Shown: positions 1-52,532 of the stretch, in pieces
Layout: each line of letters begins with the position of its first letter
Numbering within the stretch: position 1 is the stretch's first letter
Assembly (NCBI GenBank): GCA_023055355.1
Contig: JALJCS010000024.1
Span: forward strand, 7,207,501-7,271,500
From: Agelaius tricolor
Lineage: Eukaryota; Chordata; Aves; Passeriformes; Icteridae
Length of the DNA stretch: 64,000 nt
Reading direction: 5' to 3'
The notes under the pieces: generated by a model
What the model saw: only the letters and a program-made list of their open reading frames with translations
Told to the model about the DNA's origin: nothing
Databases searched by the model: none
Program-made: the position numbers and the translations under genes

Positions 1-402
1 CTGACTAAAATAATTTTTGCACATATGTTGCTTAAAAGAAATTTGAAAGTTGCTTTCCAGCTTTTGGCAGGAGTGACTTACTGCTTTTGGAAATGAGATT
101 CTGAATCTTGAAATCTTTTTTTTTCATTAATAATGAATGAAGGAAACATGTGTTAATTCTGTTTTGTAAATTGTACATGCACTTCAGTATTAAGCCCTCT
201 GGGTTAATTTCTCTCACCACAGCAGGCTGGATCATTGGAATGCTCTTCATTTTCCAGTTGTGCATAGTTTGTGTCTGTAGTTTGGAATATACATGTGGAT
301 TGAAAAAAACATGCAGATGTAGTAAATTATATTGTGTACATGTCATGAGCAGCCTAGAAAAGGCATATTGTGCTAATCTATGATACTCTTTTAAGCTTCT
401 AG

Positions 403-40981
<40,579 letters not shown>

Positions 40982-41400
40982 ACACCCTGATGTGTAGTGG
41001 AACTGCATGACTAGTGTTGGAATATGAGTTATGAGGAATGCAAGATGAAGAAAATACCTGGGGTTGCATTTGTGCTAAATACGGACCTGTCGGTTTTCCT
41101 TCCAGCATGCATGGACAAGTGCTCTGCAGCACTGGAAATCACCTGAGAGTCAAGTGTAGTTGTTGTTGACACCAAACACCTCTAAGTGGAATGAAGTATG
41201 TCAGTGTTTTTCAAGTGATGGTGGGGACTAAAGAAGCCACACATCCAAGCTGTAAAATATGAGCTAGTACCACATGCAAGGTATTTGGTATTCCTGTTCT
41301 TCCCAATATGCAGCTGAAGCCACTGTGGTGCAGCAGTGAAGCACTGACAGACTGTTATTGCAACGTGCAGTCATTAGCCAACTTCATCGTTTTATGTACA

Positions 41401-41408
41401 TGTATATA
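41401..41408 (+). promoter_or_regulatory. Pumilio response element in HTT 3'UTR
   Basis: TGTATATA is a perfect match to the Pumilio consensus UGUANAUA, about 420 bases past the stop. The match is seen in sequence; function is inferred. Confidence 0.4.
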
Positions 41409-42546
41409 CTGTTGTGTAGTACAAAATAGAATTGGTTTCCTAATGTCTCTCCCAAACCAGGAAAAGAGAAAATGGCTTTTATGATTTACACTTCCAGCAT
41501 GTAATTTCTCTCTGGATTTTCTGATATCCAGTGGTGTATGTGTTGGTGATACCAGAGATATAGTGCACATACGTAACCACACCTTTTTCTTTTTTCTTCT
41601 CAGGATTTCAAATTTGAGTACAGTATATCAGTGAAAGAAATTTTAACTTAAATATTTCTATATTATGTACAGTATGTAAAATTGTAAGATGTGTGGTGCA
41701 TGAGCTGTGCTGTAATTGGAGATGAACAAAAGCCATGCTACTGAATGTCTTGACATCTGTATTGTCCTCATTTTTTTTCCTCATTCTTGAATTCATGTTC
41801 CTTTTGGAAATCCATCTTAATGTACAGATTACATCTTGTTTTGCATCTCACTTTTTCTTAAAGTGCTTTAAAACTGGAATATGTTGATTAATTTGTCTTG
41901 AGAAACTGTACTAAGGAGGCATTCTTGTGATCCACTTTACTGTAGCTTCTTTGTAATTCCTTAATTTTGAGACATAATGGTAAGAAAGAGGACTAGTCAC
42001 TCTGGATCAAACTTGAGATACTTAAGAAACTGCTCTTATTTGCTGCACAGCATTTTAAGAGACAAAATGGTGCAAGCTCCCCAGTAGTCAACAACCATTT
42101 GACCTTTCCTAACTGAGACCATGGAGTCACCTGGACCACTCTCATGTGAACAAGTATGAGGTAGCAGTAGAGAATCAGAAGGCTGCTGTGGTCTACTCTG
42201 GGACTGGCTAAAGTGTTAGATTACACAACCTCTTTTATTACCTGTTGTATCCATAATGCTTTAGACACAAACACAAATATCCATGAATTCCAGGACACTA
42301 CACAGGGCCAGATTTAGCTTTTACTCACCACCCAGGGAATGCCATTGATTCCTAAGCTTTACATGAGGAAATCTAGCACAGCATTTGTCTTTAGTTGTAT
42401 TTAAGTCTTTCATGATAGAGAAATGATACCTTGGTTCTCAGTCAGATCCTACATTCAACCTCTCTTCATTTTCTTATCACACCTTTTGGTGACACTTGGA
42501 AAAATGAGATAGTGTTGTCAGGAGGAGCATGTACTGTATGTATTTC

Positions 42547-42554
42547 TGTATATA
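42547..42554 (+). promoter_or_regulatory. Second Pumilio response element in HTT 3'UTR
   Basis: A second perfect TGTATATA, inside the TGTA cluster before the proximal poly(A) signal. Use of the proximal site would keep both elements. Confidence 0.4.
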
Positions 42555-42620
42555 ATGTATATGTTGAAATTATACACATGTGACAACATTTAATGTATAC
42601 AGATGTGTATATTTGTATTT

Positions 42621-42626
42621 ATTAAA
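42621..42626 (+). terminator. Candidate proximal poly(A) signal ATTAAA
   Basis: ATTAAA preceded within about 90 bases by eight TGTA motifs, the CFIm binding core that marks regulated poly(A) sites. Confidence 0.5.
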
Positions 42627-42912
42627 CCCATGTATTTAAACTAATTCCAATCTAGACCAAAAATTGTTGCTTCTGCCCTTAAATTGATTACAAAGGAATT
42701 GTCCACTGGTGTCGCTTCCTTTTAGAAACTGGTAGAGGAAATTGGTAGTATGGGCAGTAGAAACAACTGTAGATGTTGCTGTATTTAGCTCTCTACAGGT
42801 CTTATTATCTAGAGCAATTATTTCTGTCCTAAGTTGGGTTACTCTTCTTCCTTGGGCCACAGCACTGTGGTGATTTTTAAAAGAAACTGAACAGGGTTTC
42901 AGAAAAAGGTTT

Positions 42913-42918
42913 AATAAA
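42913..42918 (+). terminator. Candidate poly(A) signal AATAAA
   Basis: A canonical hexamer in the 3'UTR, followed about 15-35 bases later by T/GT-rich sequence (ctgtttgaaagtttttgag). Confidence 0.4.
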
Positions 42919-43915
42919 ATAGATACTGTTTGAAAGTTTTTGAGTTATATTGGAAATTATCTTAATTCTGATAAAAGTCTAATTCCAGGCAGTGAGATAT
43001 AATGCCCTGTGTTTGCATTAAGGGGTAGTATAGATCACTCTTCCCTTTTGTAATCACCAATAATCGTTTTGTACTGTAAACCCACACACCAGTCAGTTTT
43101 TGTATGATATATAGTTTAAGTGAAGATATTTTTGTAAGCTATTTTCCAGAATTTAAAAATAGATTTTAATATATTTTTTAAGCATCAGGTTAGTCAAATT
43201 CTCACCATATAACAGTATATGTTGTGTTATGAAACTGTTAAATTCTTCATAATTTTAAGCTCCTCATGATTAACACAGACCAGCTGATTACTTTACCTTG
43301 GGATCACAGGAGCTAGACCCTTTCTGAAACTTTCCAAACCAGCTTGGGACTTGCTATAGAATCTTTCAGGCCAGTGAAGAAATACATTGAATTAAGCAGT
43401 CAGCACAGCTGGGTTAAAACATTATAGATGTGACAGACTCCCATTCCTCAGCTGCCTCTTGCCAGCCTTAGAGCAAGTATTTGCATTACCTGTCTCAAGC
43501 TCTAGAGCTGATGCACTCCCTTCTAACCTCACACAGATTCACTGGTAGTGACTTCATCTGTTTTAACCTCTCCTGGAGATTGTTGTAGTGTCTGTACCTC
43601 CTGTAATGTGTCCCAAGTGTCTGAAGAAGGGCACCTCCTCTTGGGAAATCCTCTGTGACCTGAAGGAGCTGGAGCTTAAGGGTCTTCCTAGTGTGGGAGC
43701 ACACTGCAGCAGGGCTTCAGTTCAGACATTTCACTGCAGCACACCTTCCTCTCTTCTTCCTGGATATTCTTTCCACACCCTCATTTCTTTGGGAATGAAA
43801 TCATACTCAGAATCACTCCTGTCTGCTTTTAGTGACACGAGCCGCAAGGTGTGCCATGGGGGTAGTAACAGCAGAACAGTGGCCATTAAGGGATTCTGAT
43901 GTTGCATTTAAAGGA

Positions 43916-43921
43916 AATAAA
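43916..43921 (+). terminator. Candidate poly(A) signal AATAAA
   Basis: A canonical hexamer with T-rich stretches 20-60 bases downstream. Confidence 0.35.
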
Positions 43922-44335
43922 AATACTGCTTGTCCTTTGAGACTGACTCTATGCAAGATTTTATTTCACAGAGTGTTTTTAACTTGCTGTAAACAGAAAG
44001 CTAATTCTGAAAATCAGGCTGTTCATTTTTTCATTGAGATCAGGGTAGAAATGTGTTTGGTCTTTAGACATACATTTGTTGTCCTGGCTAAACAAAGCAG
44101 ACAGCATCTTTAATCTGCTTTGCAGTAAAAGTGGCTTCTTAAAAGCCTTACAAGATGAGAGGTGTGGCATGACTGGGAGCATACTTGAGACAGATTAATA
44201 TTTAAAACTTCAGTTACAATTCAGTTGTCAAAGAAACTGCATTACTAAATCTATAATGTGGCCCTCCCTAAGAACATTGTATGCCAGCCAACTTGTTACA
44301 AATAGCTTTTGGACCAGCTACCCACTGACCCATTA

Positions 44336-44341
44336 AATAAA
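44336..44341 (+). terminator. Candidate distal poly(A) signal AATAAA
   Basis: A canonical hexamer followed immediately by a strong GT/T-rich element (gtttgctttgtgtttc) and then C-rich sequence. This is the best-formed 3'-end signal downstream of HTT. Confidence 0.55.
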
Positions 44342-44360
44342 GTTTGCTTTGTGTTTCATT

Positions 44361-46329
44361 TCAGCCTACCCCCTCCCTTGTGCTGAGTGCAAGAGTGAGG
44401 AGTTGTAAACAACAACTTATTGTAAACCTGTTCTTATTTGTGGGGTTCAAAGTATTTTCTTTACTATTTATGTTGTTTTCCAGTTGCAATTGAATGGGAG
44501 TTTATTTAAATCTTCTCTGAAGTGTATACTCAGATGCCATTTCTTGCCTAAAGCACCTAGTAAATGACTGTGTGTTACTTTTGCTTTGGTAGGAATGCCT
44601 TCTTAGCACCAAGACATTGCTTGTTTTTAACACCAGCAGCATTCCGAAAGCACTGAGTGAACAGATCTTGGTCACGTGAAGGGAGGAACAAGTGGAACCT
44701 TTTAAAAGTTATTTTAAAAGTAATCTGTTGATATCTAGTAGCTTTGCCTTAAGAGCATTCTGTCTTGCCATTCTCCTTTTTCAGTGGCTGTTAACTCTAT
44801 AGCAAATAAGGAGGTTGTGTCAAAAGCACTGCAAAGACAGTTCTCCAAGGGCAGCACACCTGGTTTGTCTTAGGGTTTTGTGGAGCTGTCAGGGCTGGGC
44901 ATTTATGCTTCCATAATATAAGAAATTTTAGGGTATAATGAGCAATAAATAATAGCAATAAGCAGTTTAATTAAATTCAGTCATTCAGGATCTTACCCGG
45001 TCATTCAAAGGGATGGGAGAAGATGGGGAACTAATTGAGTACATTTATGGTGTAAATCAGATTTTTTCCATGTACAATCTCAACTAAACTTTCTGCTGAA
45101 GGCAGAAATCAACTGAGGGACAATGGTAGGTGCTTTGCTCTTAAAACAGTTTTGGTTATAAGGACACAATTGCTGAAAGTTACAAGAGGACAAAATACTT
45201 TGCTAGTTTTTAAGTAGTTTAAATGTTTTAAAGTGAAAACAAGCTGCTGTAAAAACTAGAGTAAGCAATGTAGCAAAATTTGGGGGAAATTAATGATGTC
45301 AATTTAACCTAATACAGAGATTTTGGGTGAACTCATTGTGCATGCTACCTAAGTATCCATTTAAAAATCTTGAGAATCCCACAGTCATACCCAGGAGAGC
45401 TTCTACGGTGTATCTTGATAAAGTTTTTAGCTGCATTCAGGTAACTGGGTATAAATGCTGCAGAGCATTTGTGAAGCATGTGCTGCTTTAGTCATGTGCA
45501 TTTTGTGTGAGCTTCTCATTGCCATCAGTCCGTGTGTACACACCATCCAGTTGGATAAACTTGACAAGGATAAGGTAACGCACCCTGTGGTGGGATACAG
45601 TGTGAGGGCAATGATGGGCAAAAGCTTGGAGCCCCAACCTGAAAAGCAATTGTACTCAAGGGAAAAGAAAAGCATATAATTTTAGATGTATGTTTAAGTT
45701 TAAAAAAAAAATGCTGAAAATACTGCACATTGAAACTAAAAGAGAAAATAAAATGCAACTATTACTGTAAGTGATTTTTCTCTGGTTATTTAAAAAGAAG
45801 GGCTTGATGCATTTTACTAGAGTTTTTCCCCAGTATCTCCTCTTTTCAGCAACTATCAAATACTGAGTATTATTAAGATTTGCAAGAATACTTGAACTTT
45901 CTGCAAATGTAGCTATGCTGCAAAATCACAGTGCTGTTTGCAATTAAGCAAGAGCTATCACGGCTGAGCTTTTAATTGTATCTAACAGTCATGCTTGCCA
46001 AAACTTCTCTGGGATTCTAGATGAGATCAGAAAAGGCAAAATTCAAGTGTACAGCTGTATTTGTGAATGAGAGTGTATTTATCCACAGCAGTCCTGGGGA
46101 GGGATAATGTTACACAGGAGAAGAAATGGTTTAACTTGCTGAAGCTTGGTTTTCCAGCTGTTGGGCTTGCATCTTAAAAGAAATTTCTGGGTGGTCCTGC
46201 TGCTGAACACTGGAGGATCTCTTGCAGTACTCAACGGCTCACAGACATCTTGTTTTGATTAACTTTGCAGCACTTGGCTGTTCCCTGGAAACTCTGGCAT
46301 AAAGTTTGAAGTAGTAGCTTAATGTAGAA
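44361..46329. other. Intergenic or extended 3'UTR sequence
   Basis: AT-rich with no recognised gene. Poly(A) hexamers at 44944 and 45747 leave room for a longer HTT transcript. Confidence 0.4.
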
Positions 46330-46471
46330 AGCACGTGCTGGTTTTGTCCTGAGTCAAGGTAACTTCTTTTCCATCTCGTTGCTGCCTGGCGGTGTTGGTG
46401 GCGGCTGATCGGCCGCTGTGTCACCTCTGAGTGCAGCCCTGGAGCTGAGGGACAGAGCTGTGCTGGGGTAA
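46330..46471 (+). promoter_or_regulatory. Candidate regulatory element or non-coding first exon
   Basis: A CACGTG E-box (about 46332), a TGAGTCA AP-1 site (about 46352) and a small CpG-rich patch (46376-46415) precede a good donor-like sequence, ctgggg/taagtg, near 46470. The combination is unusual in this AT-rich desert. No coding frame is recognised. Inference only. Confidence 0.25.
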
Positions 46472-46479
46472 GTGCCTTT

Positions 46480-49400
46480 GTCTGCAGAGCTGGACATGCA
46501 TTGGAGTCATAAACTCTTCATCTTTTTGTCACTCAGAGAAGAAAAACCATTTAATTTCTGGAGGTATTACCCCTAAAGATGAATTGCCAGGCACAGGCAG
46601 ATGAAGCATTGCACTTAGTAGACTAGCACTTTTTAATTTGCTAGAACTTTTCTTTGCTTTCCCCACTGCCTTTCCTGCCCTGTATAGGTATTGTGCTTTT
46701 TTTCCTACTTTTTTAGGCAGTGCAGCTGTAAAGAGTATTGCAGCCATCATTTGGGAATTGGCAGGGCTCCACCCCAGTTACAAGACAAAAGGCTTTGATT
46801 GCCTGTAGAATTAAACATAATTACACCATAAGTTTTGCATAACTGTTTGAAGAGATGAAAAGATTTGTAACTTGTAGGTTTGTTAAAAACTTGGAAGTAG
46901 GAACATGAAAAAGTTCATACAGTTTATATAGAATGTTATCTTTGGAGTGAGCCAAGCCTTCTGCTCTTCTATTGCAGCCATAATTCCACCTTAATTTTGC
47001 TTCTGATCTTTCCCATGGTATACACATCCAAATATGGCAGAACAGTCCCTTACCCCAGGTGCTATTTTCTTATCCTTCGAGCTGCAAACGTCATGGGTAG
47101 ATTTTGATCAAGTGCAACCTTATTGTTTTATCTCATTATTTACATTTTGGAGTTCTTTCAGCCAGGCTGCAGTGTTTGGGCTCCAAGCAAAATGCATCCC
47201 TGAGGGCTGGGTTTGACCATGCACCAGATGCCCACAGAGCTGTGAGCCAGATTAAGTCAGACCATTTAAATACAAGGTTTTTGCTAATCTAGCTCATCTT
47301 GGATTCTATGCACTGTAAAACTTCAAGTCAGTGTTGAAATAACATTTCCAAATTAGAATCTTAGTCTTTCCACCCCTTTCTTCCCCTGAGGAAGAGGCAC
47401 TGAATGTGTTTCCATCCCTGTCTTGCTGTTAAATGGCTCTAGGATTGAAGCATCTGTCTTGTCCAATGGAAAGGCAAGTGTAAAGCTTGCTCACTTAACT
47501 TTTCTTGGTGTGCCTTGTTAATGTTGACATTTCAAATATCATCTTTGGCATTTGATTTAACATCTCTGAAAATAACACAATTCATTGTTTAACTTTTATT
47601 TCAGGCAAGTTTGGGCAGATACTCTTAATTACACTTTGTTCATAGTAATTTTTCTTTGCCTTCTTAACTGCCTCTAACTACCACTGTTTTAAATGAACAC
47701 TGGATGCTGCAGATCTGGGAGGTATTTTTAAGTGCTTTCCAGGCTTCTGATCCTTCCATCTCTTGGTAATGTGGCTTAAGCTCATTCCTTCTCCTCCTGT
47801 CTTCTTTCCTCTGCCTTGGCTGCCAGAGTAAATATTTCACCTGTTGAATGCTTTAAAATAAAAGTTGTATGTCATCAATAGATTGGTATGTGACTAACAG
47901 GATAAGGCTGAATGATCCAAAGTACCTGGAGTTTATTAATTAATTGGGAGTCCTGAAAAAGTGAACCTTTAGAAGGGGACCAAATAAACCTGCAAATTTT
48001 TGCTACCTAATGTAACAATCTAAGAACATTGTTCAGATGTTTATCAGTACCAAAATCAAATGCTTTCACAAATGTTTCAATCTGTACTTTTGCTGCTTTA
48101 CTGCTTTTGTGGTTGTCCTGGGGATGGCTCTATCTGTGCTTACTGAAGCAACATATTTATGTACTGCAGTTATTTAAATGTGAGCTTGTGGATAATACCT
48201 GTTCCATTGCAGAGTGATCTGATAATATTACCCAAAAAAAGTGAGAAATGTGATCTGGGACACTTGCAGGCAGCACTGACAGTAACAGTGAAAGGACCTG
48301 CTGCTTCAGAAAACATTATCTGGGACCAAGTCACATTCCCAGTGGTGAACAGAGGCTTGCATTATGCTGACAGGTTAATTTTCCAACTCTCCCACTGGCC
48401 TGCTGTGAGGTTGGAGAGTATCCCTGTGTGGGAAAGATGCAGCAAACCTGGTCTGATTCCAGTTGAGTTGTCTCAGATGACAGGATTAAGCAAATCTATG
48501 CTTCTTAGATCCATAAACATCCCAACTGCACATTGTACCTTTGAAAAGAGCGATGAGTCCAGGGGCAATGAAGGAGCATTGTAAGGAGTCACGTTGAGTT
48601 CTCGTGTTACACTTGCAAAGATTCCTGCCCCGTGGGCACTGGGAGAGGATGAGGTGCTCAGTTTATTGCAGTCAGACTTAGAGTGCCCAAAGTTCTTTTG
48701 TGTTTCTGCTGAGGGGTTAAATATCATCAAAAGTGCTTATTAATTATTAACTTAACTTAGAGAGGTCTGCCTCTCCTTTGTCTGTGCTGCTTTTGTTCTC
48801 AGTTTGACTGCATTAACTCTGGATGAAATATAAATGCCAGTCCCAAACTAACAATGATTAAACTGTATTATTCTGTGCAGCTTAATTACATGAAAAAAAA
48901 TCAGGACAGGAGATCAAATTTATTATTTCATGTGTATTCAGTCATGTTTTATTGGCTATAAAATCTCATGTAGACAGGATAACTTTAGAAATTGACTAGC
49001 ACAAAGAAGATTTTAGCCCTAAATTACATATTTTGAAGAGATTTTTCAAAGCCTGTCATGATATGGGCATTCATTCAGAAGAAAATAATGAAAAGTTAAC
49101 TTTTTAGCAGGGCCCAAAAAGGGGTAGTGATGAAGGTTGTCTGACATAAGTTTATTCCCTTGTGTTTTTCTGCTCTAAAGCTCCAGGATGTGATGCAAGA
49201 AGAAAGGATAGGATTTGTGCAGCCTGGTGTGTGCTTTTTGTGAGTAAAGGACCTTTTGTCTGCTGAGGGCCAGTTATGGACAGAGAAAAGTATCCATGTT
49301 TGTTTAAAAGAAATTCCCAACCACCCACAGTTGCATGGTTCATTGCATTGCAGGTCGTCACTTTTTCTCTGTGAAAATATATGATATATCATCACCTGGC

Positions 49401-49811
49401 TATGTCATATATAACATATCACAATCCAGGCAGTTTGTGGACCTTGAAGAGGTCTCCTTGGAGATCAAACAGCTGTGGTGCACCCAAGGACAGAGAAGCA
49501 TTTATGACACTTGTAAGGACATTGCAGGACAGAGCCAGGATGGTTCCTCCTGGGAAAGGGAGGCTTCATGTAATGTGATTGCAAAATTCAGCCCAGGGAC
49601 CAAGGGATGGTAGGAAACAGCATCTTCTCATTCCTCACCTTCAATGGCTTTGTCCCCTTCACCATGTTATGCCTGAAAATGTTGAAGGTTCCTGTTATTA
49701 AAGGTGTGAGAGCATTTTTGATGTTGCTCCCAGCTTTTGTGTTGAGCTTTCTCTCGCACTCTGGGTGTTTACAGAGCAGCAAGGGAAAGAAGCTCTTGTT
49801 CAGTAAGCTGT
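46480..49811. other. Intergenic, nothing recognised
   Basis: Mixed-composition sequence without repeats I can name. A 141-codon open frame at 48159-48584 has no family resemblance or splice context. Confidence 0.4.
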
Positions 49812-50110
49812 GGTAGTGAGTTTATTGAGTTAGGAGTGAGTCTTGGGTCTGCAAAGAGACAGGAGCAGCTGTTGCAAAGTTGTTTATTGCATGAATACAT
49901 CAGCCTTGAAGGCAAAGGGTTCAGAGTATTGAAGTCTGTGCTAAAAGCTTTTGGCATAGAGTCCTGATGTCCCCAGCAGAAGCTACTGCCACCTTTTTTG
50001 CACTCCAATATTGGGGGGTTTTATTCCTAAATCATCCAATCAGCTAAAACCACAATTCTAAAACATTCTTCCTACACCCCTCTGAGCTTAATTCTAATGT
50101 GTGAAAGTAG
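49812..50110 (-). mobile_element. Probable degenerate LTR-derived segment
   Basis: Two gtttattg motifs (AATAAAC on the minus strand) about 60 bp apart, followed by a moderately GC-rich, non-coding stretch, look like the R-U5 part of an LTR. No target-site duplication or second copy was found in the window. Tentative. Confidence 0.3.
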
Positions 50111-50339
50111 TGTCAGTTCTTACACAAAATTTACCCATGTAGTTCTGTCTGTTCACACAAGTAGTTCTCTCTGTCTATCTAGAAATGTAAGCAACGTTCT
50201 GCTGTGTTTTCATTATGTCTGGAGCTAAGTTATTTCTGTGAAAGATATCACTACTGAACTTTAAACTAGACTTTAGGGCTTTTTACCAGCCAACACAGTC
50301 TCTTAAGGCACTTAGGATATATTTCTATTTACTTAAAAC

Positions 50340-50420
50340 TAAAACTTACACTCTTTAATATATTATTATTTTGTATTAATATATTATATTATTAATATGT
50401 GCTTTAATATATTTCAGTTT
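50340..50420 (+). repeat. AT-rich tract
   Basis: Repeated aatatatta words downstream of HTT, next to the possible LTR segment. Confidence 0.6.
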
Positions 50421-50981
50421 CTCTGAAGGTTCCAATTCAATCCCTGCATTCCTTTCTCTCTCTGAGGGACTCAGAGAGGCTTTTATTTCATGCATTCCAA
50501 CATAAGTTGAAAGAAGGTTGCAGAACTTGAAACTGCTTCTAGTAGTGTTCTTTTTCCTTCGACTTAGACCTTGAGTGTTCCTTTATATTTGATTATGAAA
50601 AGAATAAATACTTAATTTTTTCTTTGAACTACAATTTTCCCTGTAAATTACTATTCCAGAGTCAGCCAGAACTGTCTTTCTTCTTTTTATACAGGTGCCT
50701 TTCATCCACTTGAGGAAAGCAAATGTGCTTTTTTTTCTTCTCCTGAAAATCAAAAATACTAAAAGTTTTTCTCCTTTTTCTAGTTACAGTTGCATCTCCT
50801 CATATTGCTGCATTTTTCTCTAGTGAGAGTCTGATGATTTGAATTTTCACAGGTATTATTCTTGCCTTATTTGGTTTCTTGATCACATTCCAGGAAGTTT
50901 CTTCTTTGAAAAGGTGTTACTTTTAAGTTACACAATTTTGATGTACCACTGCTCATTGGAACATTAAGGCTTATCAGGCAC

Positions 50982-51371
50982 ATGTGGTGGTGTTCATGGG
51001 GCCCCAGGATGAGGGAAGAGATGAGAATCTTGACTCCACGTTTCAGAAGGCTGATTTATTATTGTATGATATATATTATATTAAAAGAAAATGATATATT
51101 AAACCTATACTAAAAAATAGAGAAAGGATTTCATCAGAAGGCTAGCAAGGAAAAGAATGGAATGATAATAAAATTTTGTGACTGACCAGAGAGTCGGAGA
51201 CAGCTGGACTGTGATTGGCCATTAATTAAAACCAACCAACATGGACCAATCAAAATGCACCTGTTTCATTCCACAGCAGCAGATAATCATTGTTTACATT
51301 TCATTTCTGAGGCCTCTCAGCTTCTCAGGAGAAAAATCCTGGCAAAGGGATTTTTCAGAAAATATCATGGC
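50982..51371 (-). mobile_element. Solo LTR, passerine-type family
   Basis: About 390 bp resembling a common songbird LTR that I recall. It is flanked on both sides by the 9-mer atcaggcac (50973-50981 and 51372-51380). A TTTATT at 51055-51060 reads AATAAA on the minus strand, giving the orientation. The right part (aggcctctcagcttctcagg) is the most familiar segment. No internal retroviral genes. The ends may be off by a few bases, since a canonical TG start lies at 50983. Confidence 0.65.
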
Positions 51372-51380
51372 ATCAGGCAC

Positions 51381-52532
51381 TGGTTTCCCAGATCCCCCTG
51401 CTGGGGGACAGAAGTGATGCTTGTTTCCAGTCCTCAGGAACCTCCTTTGGTGGCCACAGCCTGAGTGACATCAGCCAGGTTCCTCAGCCCCATGGGTGCA
51501 TCCCACACCATCCTGTGCATGCCTCTCTTGTCTAAACGTTCCCCAGTTTCATTCTCCCCCACTGAGGATGAGCCTTCGTGGCTCCAGACCTTCCCATGGG
51601 TGGAACTGGGATTCCTGGAATCCTCCACCAGATCTGGTGCTCCTGGACATGAGGTTTGGTTTTCATTTTCCTTTCCAAAACATGCTTTAATTATGCTTTC
51701 AGTACTGAAGAAGAATGCTGAAGCCTTTCTCCCCCAGCCCAGCAGAGTGCAGGCACAGCCCCCAGCCCCTGCAGGTCTGCTCCACGCTGGGCTCCTGCCA
51801 GCTGCCTTTGAGGGACAGCCTGCCAGGGACTCTTGGTGACAGATTCAAACCTGAATTCACAGCCAGGTGCTGAAGTGGCCTCTTCCTGAGGTAAAGGCTT
51901 TTGTAGCTTTTCCAGTTCACTTTGAGCACTCCTGCCTTTCCCGCTCGCACGGTTTAGCTCTGACTTTCTTCTCCTTATCTGTCACTAGAGAGTAATTGCC
52001 CCTTTCATAGGGACCTTGCTTTAACCTTGAACAGCAGTTCCCGTGGCACCTGATGTGCATTATGAACTATATATACTGATGAAAGAGTGAGGTACAGTCC
52101 TAATGTCTTCCTTGATGTTTGCTTTTTAAATCTGTTTCAAGGAGCCCTTTCAGATGGGACATGAAAGCTCCCACATTATTATAAAATTCCCTATGAAATA
52201 TTTTTGTTTTGAAAAAAGGCATTTAGAATAGTAGGGTAAAAGCATAGTCTTATCAGGCTGAAGCTGCAATATCCAAGCTGTTTCCAGTTGCTCTTATCTG
52301 TCCTTTCATCTGGTTCTAAACATGAAATGGGCATTTCATTATTAAATGCACACAGAGCCTTTCATTCTGGGGAATACTCCTGTACACACTTCAATGGGGA
52401 TTTTTGCAGTATGTGGTAACTTACAAGCAAAAGGTAGATGTTTTTATGACAATACTCTGACAGGGAGTGCTGCAACAGGAGTCTGTGCTGAAGAGGGAGA
52501 ACTTTCCTTTCAGGACATGGTTGAAGAGACTC
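51381..52532. other. Intergenic, nothing recognised
   Basis: C/T-rich sequence at 51380-51830, then AT-rich. Open frames reflect low stop density, not a known protein. Confidence 0.4.

Larger units (their letters stand above)
40982..44360 (+). other. HTT: HTT 3'UTR (longest supported extent)
   Basis: The sequence after the stop is AT-rich, has no coding signal and carries poly(A) signals at 42621, 42913, 43916 and 44336. The last has the best U/GU-rich downstream sequence. A 3.4-kb UTR fits the long (about 4 kb) isoform of mammalian HTT. The exact end cannot be fixed without transcripts; further hexamers lie at 44944 and 45747. I see no canonical hexamer in the first 1.6 kb. Confidence 0.6.

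Noticed and set aside
1..402. Possible additional HTT exon at the window start
   Set aside because: The open frames at 32-406 and 150-383 resemble no huntingtin segment. The sequence reads as intron up to the acceptor at 401-402.
48159..48584. 141-codon plus-strand frame
   Set aside because: No domain, no repeated occurrence, no splice or promoter context. Of a length expected by chance in 64 kb.
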